A stretch of DNA of 64,000 bases from Catonia carolina (lineage: Eukaryota > Arthropoda > Insecta > Hemiptera > Achilidae): assembly GCA_035578175.1 (NCBI GenBank), contig JAQMRL010000011.1, positions 1,623,501-1,687,500 on the forward strand, given 5' to 3'. The notes beneath the pieces are model-generated. The model was given only the letters and a program-made list of their open reading frames with translations, had not been told where the DNA came from and did no database searches. Made by a program: the position numbers and the translations under genes. Of this stretch, positions 23,286-35,740 are shown in pieces (position 1 is the first letter of the stretch; every line of letters begins with the position of its first letter).

Positions 23286-23861
23286 CAATTAGCCTAGTAT
23301 AAAAGGACAAATTTAAAAATAAATAAGATACAATTTTTATCCTTTGCATATTACATAATTGGAAAACATTGTAACTACTTAAATGCGTTGTAGTAGTAAA
23401 GCAATTTCTTCTGTTAACATTAATCATTAAAGTACGAAAAATGAGAGTAAAATGTGTACGTATAAATTTTATTGCATGTGGCGCGCTCTGTTGTTATTAC
23501 CTGAAACTATTACAGATATTACCTAAAATTCTGTAGAAGGTGTAGTACTTATACAAATAGCATTTACAGAGGATGTTTCTGTTTTGTTTTTGTAGATTTA
23601 AATTCACAAAATCCCAAGCTTATTAATTAGGTAGATTCTGGTTTTATTTAAGTTAACAATATGCTTGATTATAAGTTTTAATAGGCTTTAGTTTTTTAAT
23701 TAAAAAATTTACTCATGAAGGCTCATAGATTTTTTAAGTAGGAAATGATTTTACATTCAGAAGGGATTTACTGTTATATTTTCCTGTTTCAAAATAAAAA
23801 TTAAATAGTTAAGTTTTAGAAATAAAAAATAATAAATGGAATCTGAAGTCACAAACGTTTT
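23286..23861. other. AT-rich DNA, no feature seen
   Basis: Nothing recognised. Confidence 0.45.
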
Positions 23862-24035
23862 TTAGTTTATTTAAAGTTGGATCAACTGCTTTAGTTATAA
23901 GTGACTAATATGGGATACGGTACAGAATCGGTGGGTTTTAACTTGTAATAATTTTAGACTAGCAAGGAATCAAACCTAAGACCTTCCCTTTGAAGTGTGC
24001 AGCTCAGTGTAGCACTTTAATCATTGAGTCATATA
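23862..24035 (-). mobile_element. SINE-F copy, decayed
   Basis: Minus-strand copy recognisable from tttagtttatttaaagt at the 3' end (plus strand), ttttaacttgtaat, agcaaggaatcaaac in place of the B box, and gaccttccctttg. Strongly diverged. Confidence 0.7.
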
Positions 24036-24898
24036 AGTGACAATTTGTAATTTTTGTTTATAAATTTATCTAATAAAAATTCCTGTATTTATTTGTTAAT
24101 TCTTTAACCACATTTGAACAATTATCAGTTTTATTTTAAACCCACTGATGTTTGTCGCTATTAATGGAAACGTTCGTGAACACGGGTCGTTTATTTTTAG
24201 TCTCTTTGGTAAGAAGAGGCGAGGTAAAACTATTAAATGATTAACCCTTTTGAATTTATCAATTAAATAGGTGAGCAAATCTACTTGTACTTTAGCTTGG
24301 AGGTGTTAGGATGTTATTGCAAGGGTTTAAAATATTTCTTTGAAGATTTTGTCTTTGAACAACGGTAAAACCATGTGGGATGCAGTTCCCTTATCTTTCA
24401 ATCCCAGTTCAAATCGAATCAACCCACAACTTGTGTTTAAACAGCACATAACGTAAGTAAATTTACATTTACTTTTGCCTTTATTTTAGCCCGTAAAACA
24501 GTTGCTCTTTTAATTTGCAAAAGCGTTTATTCCGACTGCTAACTGACTTAAGTAACTTTTATTACATTATCTTGGTGCAATTAAAACTAAAATATATTTC
24601 AGTCAAGTGAAATACACGGGCTATTCATAGACCAGTCAAACTCATCATGTAGTTTCAAAAATACGTTTCTTATTGTCTTAGAATTTTTGAGATAGTATTA
24701 AAGCGCATTGAAAACTGTACTTACCTGTAGATTGCATTCACTGTAATTCAAATACTGTACCTCAAAAAACTGTAGTCGTTTATTTATAATCTTCTCGCAG
24801 TACTATTTCACGGAGAATTTTACCAAATATTATGTTGTCTAACAAAAACAAGTAAAATATTCCATGGTCATGTTATATTTAAAATTGGCTAGTATCTT
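24036..24898. other. AT-rich DNA, no feature seen
   Basis: Nothing recognised beyond chance frames. Confidence 0.45.
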
Positions 24899-25270
24899 TA
24901 TTGCCCATAACAGGCATGAGGAGTGTTAAATTATTTGCATTCGATCTGCTAGTTTCAGGGGTATAAAAATAGTTCTCTTTCTTATCACATAGTCAGCCAA
25001 TTATATGACTGAACTATTTAAGAAAAGAAGAAGTCGAGATATAAAATACACTTCAGAGTTATCTCCACTGCGAGTAACGAATTTTACTACACAGCTAGAT
25101 CCTGTGGTGAATGAATAAAAAGTGTTATTTGAAGGGTGGAAAGTTGGTACTTTTTGGAGGGGCTGGTATGCTCATAAGCATACTCTTTCAACTCGGTGAG
25201 GAAGGCAAAAGTAAACCGCCTCACTAATCGTTTTACTTAGTAAAGCCTCTAACGTTTAAACCAGCCTTTA
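24899..25270 (+). mobile_element. SINE-A copy 6, decayed
   Basis: Starts ttgcccataacaggcatga and follows the family to aaaccagccttt, then lacks the usual cggctgatgaccta block before a short aacaac. The frame is broken by substitutions and stops. No target duplication is visible. Confidence 0.85.
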
Positions 25271-25649
25271 ACAACTATTAAATTTGCTGATTGGGGAAAT
25301 AAAAGTATGCAATGCATGGTATGAGGAAGCTGATCTCCTAAGTGACACTTCATACTAATAAGTGTAGTCGGGAGGGGGGTAATTGTGTGTATTAATAAGA
25401 AAGTCTGCGTGTTTTAACTTGTATAACTTAAGTTTTTACTTAAGTACATACAGTGTGAGGTAAAAGTTAAATTTGAAGTAGTAATTAATGATAATGTAGC
25501 CTACTTTTTCTCTTTAATCTTCACTGTTAAACGTTAGTCAGGTCTAGCGTATGAGTTATTTGATCAAATCATTTTTGTTCGTCACTTTTCTGTAGAAATG
25601 CTTGTATTTTTAAATTTATATGAATAAGGAATTTTAAAATCGTTGCGTG

Positions 25650-25960
25650 AAGTGTAATTTTGTGTGGGCCAGGAGGAGTTTAAACCCAAGTATCTGAGCC
25701 GATTAAACTGAGCTGGTGGATTTAATTTAGTTTTATCTTCGTCTAACATTTAATTTTCTAAAACAATGTTGTTGCCAACGCTCAGACGCTGTAGTTGGAT
25801 TTTCGTGAACTGACTGAACGGCAGTGTCGTCTGCAAATCTAGGCTGTCTAAGTATTCATTTCAGTGGATACATCAACTGTTTACTATGCTGTACAGAAAG
25901 GGAGTAAGAACTACTGTATGGAATCCTTTTATAGATAGGATATGAATTTGTTTCTATTTG
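25650..25960 (-). pseudogene. Jockey-like reverse transcriptase fragment with FADD box
   Basis: The minus strand contains, across broken frames, RFADDTAVQS (about 25845-25815), a following TASERWQQHC-like segment, NPPAQFNRLRYLG-like residues (about 25735-25690) and upstream GIPYSSSYSLS corresponding to the QGS-L-P region. It covers only the catalytic loop and nearby palm. Old. Confidence 0.65.
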
Positions 25961-25967
25961 GAACTTA

Positions 25968-26009
25968 TTAATTATTATTATTATTATTAATAATAATAAT
26001 AATAATAAC
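25968..26009. repeat. (TTA)n/(TAA)n palindromic microsatellite
   Basis: A run of TTA repeats passes directly into TAA/AAT repeats, giving a perfect-type AT hairpin. It lies just 5' of SINE-A copy 7. Confidence 0.85.
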
Positions 26010-26042
26010 AGAGAATGATAAATTTTTTTTTAATTTAAATAT

Positions 26043-26433
26043 TTGCCCATGACAGGCAGGATAAGAGTTAAATTATTTGCACTCAATCTGCTAGCTCCAG
26101 GGCTTGAAAATATAGTTCTGTTTCTTATCACATGCTCAGCCAATTATATGACTGAAGCATTTAAGAACAGAAAAAGTATTGGTGTAAAAGTCACTAGTCA
26201 GAGTTATCTCCTCTGAGAGTAATGAATTTCATTACAGCCAGAAACTGTGGTGAATGAAATGAAGGTGTCATTTGCAGGGTGGAAAGTAAATGCTTTTCAG
26301 AGGGCATGGGATGCTAATAAACATACTTTTCCACTCAGTAAGGCTGGCATAGGTAAACCACCTCACTCCTCGTTTTATTTAGTAAAGCCTCTAGAGGTTC
26401 ATACCAGCCTTTTGCCTGATGACCTAAGCAAAC
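26043..26433 (+). mobile_element. SINE-A copy 7
   Basis: Short-form copy with a perfect 11-bp target duplication aatttaaatat (26032-26042 and 26434-26444). The tail is reduced to ctaagcaaac. Sub-lineage two (AGWKVNAFQRAW in the frame); the frame is open from 26247 for 67 codons. Confidence 0.92.
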
Positions 26434-26444
26434 AATTTAAATAT

Positions 26445-28270
26445 CTATAAAAGCAATAATTTACCTGGTGCTTAATTTTTTAAATAATCAAGACTCCAAT
26501 CATCAGAGACTTAAAAGATTAAATATATCAGATTTACTGTATAAATTTTAGAGTTCGTTTTTCATTGGATTAATGGTGTTTAAATTTAGATGCCAAATTG
26601 TTCTCAATGCTTATCAGTTGAATTAGATTCAGTGGACTTCTGATTCTACGAGTACTTATGTAAAGTCCTGTTGTTAGTAAAATTACTTATTGTTCTCATA
26701 ATATATTGGGTCTCCCATAAGTCCGAATACGGTAAAATATTTCACAAACAAGTGATGTTATTCTTCAAACCACAGTATAAGCTTATGAATGCAAATAGAA
26801 CCTACTGAAATTTATGTTTGTACATTTTTTCCGCCATCTTGAATGAAACTTTTTTAAATATGAATGTGGTCATATGACATATCACTTACATGTAGAATTT
26901 TGCGGAGAATCCACTGGTGAAACCCGTTCTTTAATTTTGTATATTTCGTTAGTTACAGCTCCTTAAACCTCGGGTAGACAGTAAAAATGACCTGTCTTCG
27001 ATATTAGTATCGTATTCCTGACCTGTCTCTAAAATTTAATTTACCGATTAATTTGAGTTTAATTCGAACAAATTATAAGTTGATTTTTACTGATTCATCA
27101 AAAATTACATAAAGTCAGCTGCAACATAATAAGCATTAGGGGATGGTTTGTCGAGTATTTCACCTTAATTCAAATTTAAGATTGTACACGCGTTAAAAAG
27201 TAAAGGGCTAATTAAGATTTGTCCTGATTTCTCAAATTAAACTCAAACAGTAGATTTCAAATATGCCACATTCCATTTTTTAACGGGTAAGTTGTATTAT
27301 TCGGTTTCAGAAAATTCAAATGCTAAAAATATAGGCTTTTTGTTCATTTCCAGTTAAAACGTAAAAGAAATTTCAATTATTTTTATATATTCAAATGATA
27401 TTATATTTACGTACCGGAATACAGTTACTGAATTTTTATTCTTGAACTTGCCAATCTTTACTTACTAATACTTACCAATTTTTTTACCATATCAAAAACT
27501 ATAATTTTTCATAGGGGTAGGAATTACGTACAAGTATAATAATGTATTTATTGAAAATTATTTACACAAATTCATATGCGAGTACACTTATATTCTATAT
27601 TTTACAATTTATACTTATTCTAAATTGTTTTATACAATTAAAATTACAGTAAATACTTTTTATTAAATTGTCCCACACAAAACTATGTTTTGATATAGTC
27701 AACTAATTACTCTGAAACATTTGTGAATTTGATTTATTCTGGTAATATTATAAAACGGTAACTAATGTTAACAAAATTTTAGATAATTTACTAAAATTTT
27801 AAGTTCAATACTTATAAATTACTACAATTTGAAGAATATAATAATTAATCTTGATTTATAAAATTTTACAAAAGTTAAATTAGGTAATTATTAATTACAA
27901 TAAGGTTAAACATTGTATGGGTAACTACAATACTTCATAGAAAATTCCAAATTTTATAATATGAACTTAATAACCTAAAAGTAATAAGTATTTACTAAAT
28001 AATTTACAATTACATGATAAAACCAATATTAAAAAAAATAAATTATAATTTATTACCTGAAAATATTTTTATAGTTAATTAAATTATTAAAGTATTTTAC
28101 TGAATTAATTTACAAAATATGCTAACAAATAAAATAAATAATTATATAAAATTCTTAATTCTAAGTCTTAATATCACATATTAAGCAGAGTTAGCCTAAA
28201 ATTACGGGACCGGTTTTTATAGATCTAAATAAATGAACTTTATTTGAAATTAAATCAAGCAACAAAAACT
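26445..28270. other. Very AT-rich DNA, little recognisable
   Basis: Mostly A/T with short frames only. At about 26705 a gggtctcccataagtccg motif resembles the ends of some insect repeats, but no partner was found in this window. Confidence 0.45.
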
Positions 28271-28271
28271 G

Positions 28272-28428
28272 AGTTTGGCCGCCTTAATGGCCCAGTGGTC
28301 AGTCTGCTGTACTTCAAAGTGGAGGTCCCAGATTCGATTCCCGGTTAGGGTTTGATAAATTATTACAAGACATACCCCACCGCCCTTAACCCAAAGTAAT
28401 CGCGAATAAAGGAAATATTAGATTTTGA
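28272..28428 (+). mobile_element. SINE-F copy (tRNA-derived)
   Basis: The head ggccgccttaatggcccagt is followed by the A-box-like cagtggtcag, then a B-box gattcgattcccgg near 28330, then ttagggtttg and the cataccccaccg...taatcgc body. The 3' end is eroded. Confidence 0.85.
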
Positions 28429-28984
28429 ACAATTTTGCTAATTTTTATTGTTTGTATTGAAATTTAATATTATCTTGAAAATTAAATTGTAAATTATAAA
28501 ATGTTTTCCTTAATTATTCTTTAAAATTTAATCGTTTTCTAGAAAAATCGGTTACTTTTTTTCTTATGCGCTGTTTTTAAGTAATAATGAGTAAGCAGTT
28601 AACAGTAGATTTAATCGCGTAGTAAGTGATGTCTTTTACGAAAATAATTAATTTTCCGGTTAATTAACTTTTTAGATGTTTTGTAGTGCTGGATCAAATA
28701 TAATATTAGGATCTATGATAGATTGAGACTTAATTCTTTTTTAATGATCACAATTTCACAAACGTTGATTTCACTGACCACTTTTAGTTTTTTCTTCTTA
28801 CCCAATTTCTAAAATAACTTTTATCACAAAACTTTCTGTATCATTTAAAACAAAACTTTTTAAATAATTATATTCTGTAGCTTTTAATTAATATCTAAAA
28901 AAATTTACAGGTTACAAATTTGATCTGATTTTGATTTGATAGTAATTTGAAAAAAAATAGCCTCAGTAGTTACAAAAATAAAAT
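28429..28984. other. AT-rich DNA, no feature seen
   Basis: Nothing recognised. Confidence 0.45.
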
Positions 28985-29430
28985 TTTTCTACCGTAATGT
29001 ACGGTATTCAAATTTTTGGTTGCGCAAAACAGAGTAATTTTAAAACTATTCACGTATTCCAATCTAAATTTCTTTGTATAATTACCGGTTCATCCTACTG
29101 TGTCTCAAATTACAAACAGTACACCGATTTAAAAATACCATTCATTTCCGACATCATCCAAATAGTTATTTTAAATTCTATTCAAAACTACAAATTCATA
29201 AAAATCCGCTTATCAGCGATATGGAAAATCCACCAGGCTTCATTAGAAGATTAAGAAGAAGGTGGAGCACAGATCTTATTTAATTATTTCTGCATGTTAT
29301 GATGTACGAGTAGGACACCTAGTCGTACACCTCGTAGGACACCTAGTCGAAAAATCTAAATGTGAAATATTAGAAGTACTATGTTTTTAATGTTTTATTA
29401 CTATTGATAATAAAACTTTTCTTTAAAAAT
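28985..29430 (+). pseudogene. Jockey-like LINE family D, 3' end
   Basis: Plus-strand residues MYGIQIFGCAKQSNFKTIHV and FQSKFLCIITGSSYCVSNY match the thumb/C-terminal part of the 17.5 kb polymerase (WTYGSQIYG... FESKTLRLI). After a frameshift near 29120-29200 the frame 29074-29283 supplies NPPGFIRRLRRRWSTDLI and a stop. The 3' UTR has a duplicated gtaggacacctagtcg (about 29309 and 29334) and ends near an A-rich aataaaactttt motif. 5' truncated. Confidence 0.82.
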
Positions 29431-31594
29431 ATGAACTTTTATTGCTTTTATTTTTTTCATACTTTAGTATAAGTTTCGTTCATTGTGATTACAAAATAAC
29501 ATTGCTGAATGTTGTATTTTATTATCGTGCCTGTTCTTGTTAATTTTAATGAAATATCGATGCTCTCTCATCTTTTGGTTTTTTTCTGAAGTACCGTTAA
29601 AGATTCAAAATAAAAGATAAAAGTACCATAAAATAATATACCCAATATCTTCCCTTCTTTATCGGGTGCGTTATGTTTTCACGTTTTTGTAGACAATGTT
29701 TATTGTTTCTGTAAAACAGTAAAAATTAAAAATGGTAATACTTTACTTAAAAAACAATGACATTGACTGCAAAGAAAGAATATCTGTAACTGCAAGGAAA
29801 GTAATTTCTGTTCAAATGGATAAGGAATTGTTCATATTGTTAAATTAATATAAATGGAAATAAAAAAAATAAAAAATACAAATAACTAGGTAAATAGACA
29901 TAACAAAAGCAAAATTTGAAATTTATACACTCAAGTGAGAAAGCTGTAATTTGTTAATTGATAGCTATTTTAGTTCCTTAATATTTGTTTATATAACTTA
30001 ATATAAATAATAATGCGGAAACCATAGTAAGATGTTGCAAAAGATGTGTTTTTTTAACTTTAAAAGGTCAATAAAATGATGACACCTTGTATTACAGAAT
30101 GCTTTTATATTTTTAACAATTTATATTTTCAAACCAGTTTTGTAATTTTTTATAAATAGATAATAAATAAATTTGTTTTAAATATTTGTAATAAAATTTT
30201 CAATTAAAGATCAATAATTAAAATTGAATGGTATTTGAAAACCATACATAGTTATTTTATGTATTGTCAAAAATATATTTTTATAAATTTTACAATTTTT
30301 TTCATAATTTTTTAGCTTTTTACCAACTGGATCGGTCCACTTTCTTTGCGCTTAAACCTTTTAGATCATAACTTTAAAAGGGGAACGAACGATTCTTGGA
30401 AATTATCAGAAAACTAAAACTAAATTTCTACGGACACCTGTTTAAAATGAATAAAGTTAATGAAATAAATTATGAAGACAATAAAAAAATAAACTTATAG
30501 TATCGGATAAGTGGTTTAAAGGAGGCAGAAAGGATATTAAGAAAGCTAGAATAAATTGAAAATACACAACGAACTAAACTAAAATGACTACTGACTTTAA
30601 AGGCTTCCAAGAACAACAAAAGCAGAACTTGTAGTGGACGGAATAATGTATCAACGCATATAGCGTAAAAATGGAGAGAATGTGGGTTGCAAAAAGCTTC
30701 CAGAAAAGAATAAAATTACTTTGGTTTAAAATGGTCGTAAACGAAACAAACAAATAGCAACATTTCATTAACAAAGATCATATAATGCATTTTTAAAACA
30801 CTACTCTGATTAACAACTAACAAATAAATAACATTTAAAATAACCTTAAAATTAAACTAAAAAATACTCAGGACCATAATCCATAAAATTAATCATAAAT
30901 TTATTATCAATACAAAAAGTATGTCAGTCTTAAATTTTATATCTACTGTGTTACATACAATTTTGAATTTTATTTTGTCATAAACTTATGAAAATTTTTA
31001 TGGTAACTTATGGTATTTATGGTAACTAGTAAACATTTATTTTTACGTAATAAAGAAAATTTTATAGTAACAATGAAAGAACATTATATTGGAGACGTCA
31101 GTAAAAACAAAACAATATAAAATTGCAGAACTCAAAAATTGAGTTTAAAAATAAAAGATCTAATTTTACTTTTTACTTTTCGTAATGTACCAATCGATAT
31201 TCATTTCATAAAATTTTCTTAAATCAGTAAAATTATCATTTTATCATTGATGTCGTCACTTCTAAAATTTAAATAAGCAATTCTTATTTTCTTATCATTT
31301 ATTTTTATAATTATACATTCGATGCAATAAATAACACATATTTTCATTTACAAAACTTAACTACCGATTAAATTTTGAACATAGTTCCATACGCAAAAAC
31401 GAGACAACCTTTTATCTAGTACCAAAAATTTATGACTATATTTTACAAACCAATTCAATCCTTTATAATGTCATTAAAATTTTGCGAAACTCAAATTTCA
31501 CTTCCGATAACTTTTCATTGGTAATACCGATAATTCTCAAATTAAATTGATCATAATATTCAGATCTTTCTGTTTTTTCCTTCAGAAAGTAAAT
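29431..31594. other. AT-rich DNA, 3' flank of the 31.6 kb exon
   Basis: Its right-hand part should hold the 3' UTR and polyadenylation site of the minus-strand gene. A minus-strand aataaa lies near 31300 but is not distinctive in such AT-rich DNA. No repeat recognised. Confidence 0.4.
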
Positions 31595-31763
31595 TCACCA
31601 TCTGACTTTCTTCAAAATGTTTAGTACTTGAAGTCCAGGGAATGGGCAAGATGGATAAAAATTATGACATCCATTTCCGTCTACTCCTGCTATTAATTGT
31701 CCCATATGAGCTGCAAAATGGTATCGAGATGTGACTTCCGCTGTCGTACTTATAGTTGTATCA
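31595..31763 (-). CDS. Terminal coding exon of a small cysteine-containing protein
   Basis: The minus strand has a pyrimidine-rich tract and ttttcag (31769-31764) directly before the exon. The exon starts with one base completing a split codon and is open for 55 codons to the TGA at 31595-31597. Residues include SRYHFAAHMGQLIAGVDG, then NGCHNFYPSCPFPGLQVLNI and the basic end KKVRW. Two Cys lie eight residues apart. Spliced to the exon at 38580-38712 the phase fits exactly (AG+T gives Ser) and the joined text is uninterrupted. Codon choice and composition differ from the AT-rich flanks. I do not recognise the family by name. The pattern of a Cys pair in each of the last two exons suggests a secreted disulfide-bonded protein, an inference supported by the signal-peptide exon at 10.1 kb if that is a paralogue. 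Confidence 0.8.
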
Positions 31764-32521
31764 CTGAAAACAAATTAAAAAAATAATTAATATTATGAAC
31801 GAACTTAAGAATACAACAAAAACTTTTAACATCATCTTCTGATTTCACGAGCACACAAATATTTAATCGATAAATTATACTAGAAGATAAAATAAAGTAG
31901 CCTACAATTTAACAAAATCAGTATCTGAAAAGAAATAAAATTTGTTAAATTTTGGACAAGGATTTGGCTCGGTTATAACTTTTTATTAACAGCTGCATAA
32001 AAGCACCAGTTAAAAATTTACAATAAGTACCAAATTATTTTAAAAAGGCAGAAGCTCCTAAAATAATTTAGTTACAAAGCTTTAAGTAAACTCAAGGTAG
32101 TGTTTTCTAGAATAAAGTTCTTTTGTTAATTATTAACTCTTTGGTGGTTAATTGTTTGATAGACGTCCAAATCTCTGTAATGTCTGTAATCTCTGGTACC
32201 CGTACGGAGACTAAAAAGAATAAAGTTTCTTGACCTTCCGTTCAGATTTACCAAAATAACCTGTATTGTTATTTCAAATCAATATTAATCTCTATTATCA
32301 TAATTTTCTTCCTTTACGCATTTTATTGTTATTTAAATAATTTTTTTTATTCTTCTCTTACTGTTATTCATCTGTTATACAGTTTTAATGTTTTTAAAAC
32401 GTTTTTATAATTTTCCTTTTCTTTTGTAAGCAATACCATTGGGAAATCGTCATGTAAACACTTTCATATTATGGGCCTATAGTTATTTTTCAACTGTAAA
32501 TATATTCAGAAATTTTTTTCT
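31764..32521. other. Intron sequence, no repeat seen
   Basis: 3' end of the intron between the exons at 38.6 and 31.6 kb (minus strand). AT-rich; nothing else recognised. Confidence 0.5.
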
Positions 32522-32810
32522 TTAATTTTTATACGGTACTGTACATTGAGCTGCACTATTTCCGTATATGATATTTAAATGGTGGTGGGGAGTTTCGCTT
32601 TAAAGAGAGGAGGTACCCAGTTGTACATTTTCCGCTTACAACTACGGGTATTATCCGTTATTTAGACCAAGAGGTCTCTACTCCATTGTCGCATGAGACG
32701 TCGCACAGGTGGGAAGTTCCTTGTAGCTAGATCACGGGCTAGTTGGTTTGGATGGACATCTAGTCGTTCGTGAAATTTACTACACAAGGACGCGGTTAGC
32801 TTTTTCTTTT
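32522..32810 (-). pseudogene. Jockey-like LINE family C, copy 2 (3' UTR and last codons)
   Basis: Shares tactgtacattgagctgca, ttccgtat, ggtggtgggga, gaggtaccca, ttatccgttatt and gaccaagaggtctctact with the copies at 22.3 and 53.6 kb (plus-strand order). Coding is limited to the last about 45 codons. The 5' truncation is near 32810. It lies within the intron of the minus-strand gene and in the same orientation as it. Confidence 0.82.
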
Positions 32811-33299
32811 GTTTAATATCGTTAGTTACTAGAAACGGAACAGAATGAATTTATAATACTAGAGAGTAATAATGTTTTTTTTTTGGCTTTTGTTTGTTAT
32901 CGGAAACTGTAGGCCTACATTATTGACAACTACCCAATTTGATCGCTGCTTTGCTGTATTATTTGATGTGTATTAGGCATGAGTTTGAACAGGGACTTCC
33001 AGTACAGTTTATTCACGAATGGCTGTCAGCTGGCCACCGTACAAAGACGCTTGCCCAACTGGTGTTACTTAACAATAACAGCGACTTTCTACCAGCTGAC
33101 TGACTGGGCTGGCCTAAAGGTCAATTAAAATTTTAACAAAATATTTTAAGATTATAATATAAATATTACCTAATAGAATAAAAATTAAGATAAGTTTTTG
33201 GAACACAGACTAAATTTTTAAAAGTATTTATTAATTTAAAACAGGGTTGCTTTTAAGATTTCTGTTTGATTTACCATTGTCCTTGAAGTTAATCGCTAA
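32811..33299. other. Intron sequence with an unexplained GC-richer patch
   Basis: At 32995-33118 the DNA is markedly less AT-rich (cagctggccaccg, gctggcc). No frame, tRNA-like boxes or repeat match were found. Confidence 0.4.
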
Positions 33300-33705
33300 A
33301 CTGTTTTGAAGAGTACGGTATCCGTACTGAACCGGTGGATCTCGTCTCGAACTTGTGGTACGTTCAAATATTTTTGTAGTTACAGTTTTAAAAAAAAATC
33401 ATGCTACATTAACTAGGTTTCTGCATACTATTTTCTGAAATCTCTGTATTACTTTTAGATTACTCGTACCCGTTGTAACCCATAGTTGAATACCATTATG
33501 TCCAGCAACGTTTAAGAATAAATTTGTAAACTAATAATTTTTATTTATCGTTAAAAATGCTCTTCCTATCAAACAATGCATATTATTACATTTCAAATAA
33601 GCTTTTCTTATGTTTGCTGTTATCTGTTCCTTCCACATTAGACTTTTACCAGTATCCAAATGAATTCTCACATACATTTCACTCTGTTACTTTGAGGAAA
33701 ACTTT
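33300..33705 (-). pseudogene. Jockey-like reverse transcriptase C-terminal fragment
   Basis: The minus strand reads YVRIHLDTGKSLMWKEQI (about 33680-33625), ANIRKAYLKC, then GIQLWVTTGTSNLKVIQRFQ (about 33510-33450) with indels between. It is close to the polymerase piece at 51.16-51.54 kb (GVQLWGTT... MIQRFQSK). Dead. Confidence 0.72.
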
Positions 33706-34519
33706 CATCATTTACTAGAATAAATCTAATATTTATGAATTATTTTTAATAATTGCTGAAAACAGTTTTTGAAAAAAACTAGGTTTTGTAACAAAGTTTT
33801 TGTACAAACAAGTTTCCCTTTCAAAAATATTAATCGATAATGATAAAATTTCAACATAGTAATTTAAAAAAAATAACTAGTCTTAATCAATTTCAAAATA
33901 TTCAATACCTGAACATTTCTGTGAGGCATTTAAGAAGGTATTTTGAAAACAGAAGTTTAATTTAAAAAAAAACAATAATAATTTTTTATCGCTTGTTTTG
34001 ATCTATGCAAATTTTTAACAGGTTATTCAAATTAATGGTACAATATTTTGGTTAATTACTAATTACCAGTTTATATCCTGAATATTTCAATTGAGGACAA
34101 GACAAGAATTCAGGTTTTTTTTACTAAATGAAAGAAAAAACTTAACACTTTGTTTATATGTTTTTTTTAAGTTCAAAATATTAACATTCTTTGAAAATAT
34201 TAATAAAACAAATCAATTTATAATTATCGATTTAATTTTACTAAAACACTTATAAACACATGAACTTATATGGTGTTTTAACTTCAGCTTCTTTGTAAAA
34301 ATTTATGCAATGGGCTTGCTTATGTAACTAATTTTTTAAATACTCGTTCAATTTACAAGCCAGACAACTTTGACCCAGTTTAATGAACTTAAAGACAGAA
34401 AATAAGAGTAGCTAGGTAATGTTTCTTAGGTAAGTTATAAACGTTAAATAGTTTATGACTGAAAATAGATGGTGGTTCATCAGTTTATGCAGTATGAATA
34501 GCCAGGCTATCAATGAGTG
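33706..34519. other. Intron sequence, no feature seen
   Basis: AT-rich; nothing recognised. Confidence 0.45.
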
Positions 34520-35740
34520 AACTATAAGGCAAAGGAAATAGACTGAAGTACCTCAGAGTGTGGTTGGACTCTGGAAGAAACTTTCGGTTGCATATTATTG
34601 AGGCTTTGGTTTAAACCGAAAGAAACTGCAGCACCTTAAATAGATATGTGCCTAATTTTGGCGGCCCAAGGCAAGCAAAGAGATTGATGTTGGCAGCAGT
34701 GGCAACACCAGTGGTGTTGTATGGTGCACCTGTGTGGAGCAGAGTCCTACAGCGGTAGGCTTCTAAGGACGCACTGAAAACTGGCTCTGAAAATATGTAG
34801 TGGTTATAGAACTGTAACTACGGAGCCAGCCCTGGAAATTTTGGGGATGCCTCCATGGGATCTAGTGGCGTGCGAAAGGGAAGAGCAGCGAGCTGGTGCT
34901 GATAAAGAGGAATGTTGGAGTCGATTACTCAGCAGGTGGCAGAGGAGATGAAGCGAAGCTAGGGTCGGGGAGTGGACAAAGAGTTTCATTCTAAATGTCG
35001 AAGTGTGAATAAGGAGGACATTTGGTGATACCACCCACGAACTGACGCAGTTGCTAACAGGGCATGGTTGCTTTGGGGCATATTTGACGAGGTTCAAACT
35101 TAATGAAGTACCGAATGTCGACTGTGCGACAGTGAAGAGGAGGAGTCCATTGCGCATATTTTTGAATGATGTCCCTATATTGGCCTCGACAGAATAGAGA
35201 CATCTGAGAAGCTAGGCGTTGCACAGTGGATTCCGGAGAGAGTAGGGGCAGCGATGCTACGGGATGATGGTAGTTGCGGAGACAGTAATCGGGAGACTGC
35301 GAAGGGAGGAGACACCTGGAGATTAGCAGGATCGCCCTCTCCCACAGTAAATCAATCCTGTACCGATCTCAGAAGATAGGCACACTAATTTCCTAAGCTG
35401 GTGATGAAAGAGATGAATGAAAGTGAAAGAGTGAGTGTTGGTCAGTGACAGCGAGAGGGGAATTAGGCTACGGTTCCCTTCCACGTCCCGCTGACAGTAT
35501 TTCAATTTTTTAACCTGACATTTCCCTTGTAATACAAACAGTTTCGAGGGAGTTGGAGGGTTCTTTGCTGATGTCGGATGAAGTGGCCAGGCGGCGGGAT
35601 TTCAGTTGGTAAGGCGGTTACAGCCTCCTCGGGGCTGGACGAGGACGCCTCAATTGAGTCCAACACTACTTCCCTCATCGTGAGGGAGTAAAATGAACAT
35701 GAGTTTTTCTCGCCGCCTCGGATAAAAAAAAATAAGGTAG
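34520..35740 (+). pseudogene. R1-like LINE, C-terminal part and 3' UTR
   Basis: This segment is strikingly richer in GC than its surroundings. The plus strand, across several frameshifts and stops, reads LKYLRVWLDSGRNFRLHI (from 34540), VPNFGGPRQAKRLMLAAVAT, PVVLYGAPVW (about 34710), a segment ending ILGMPPWDLVACEREEQRAG, and LTQLLTGHGCFGAYLTRFKL (about 35045-35105), followed by the Cys/His-type end typical of R1-clade polymerases. R1 elements often target rDNA, but nothing here is rDNA. The 3' UTR ends at an oligo-A (about 35725-35735). The copy is truncated at its 5' end and lies antisense within the minus-strand gene's intron. Confidence 0.8.

Noticed and set aside
26700..26960. gggtctcccataagtccg segment as a possible transposon end
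   Set aside because: No inverted partner or second copy could be found in the window.
34804..35157. 117-codon minus-strand frame
   Set aside because: It is the antisense shadow of the R1-like LINE, whose motifs read on the plus strand.
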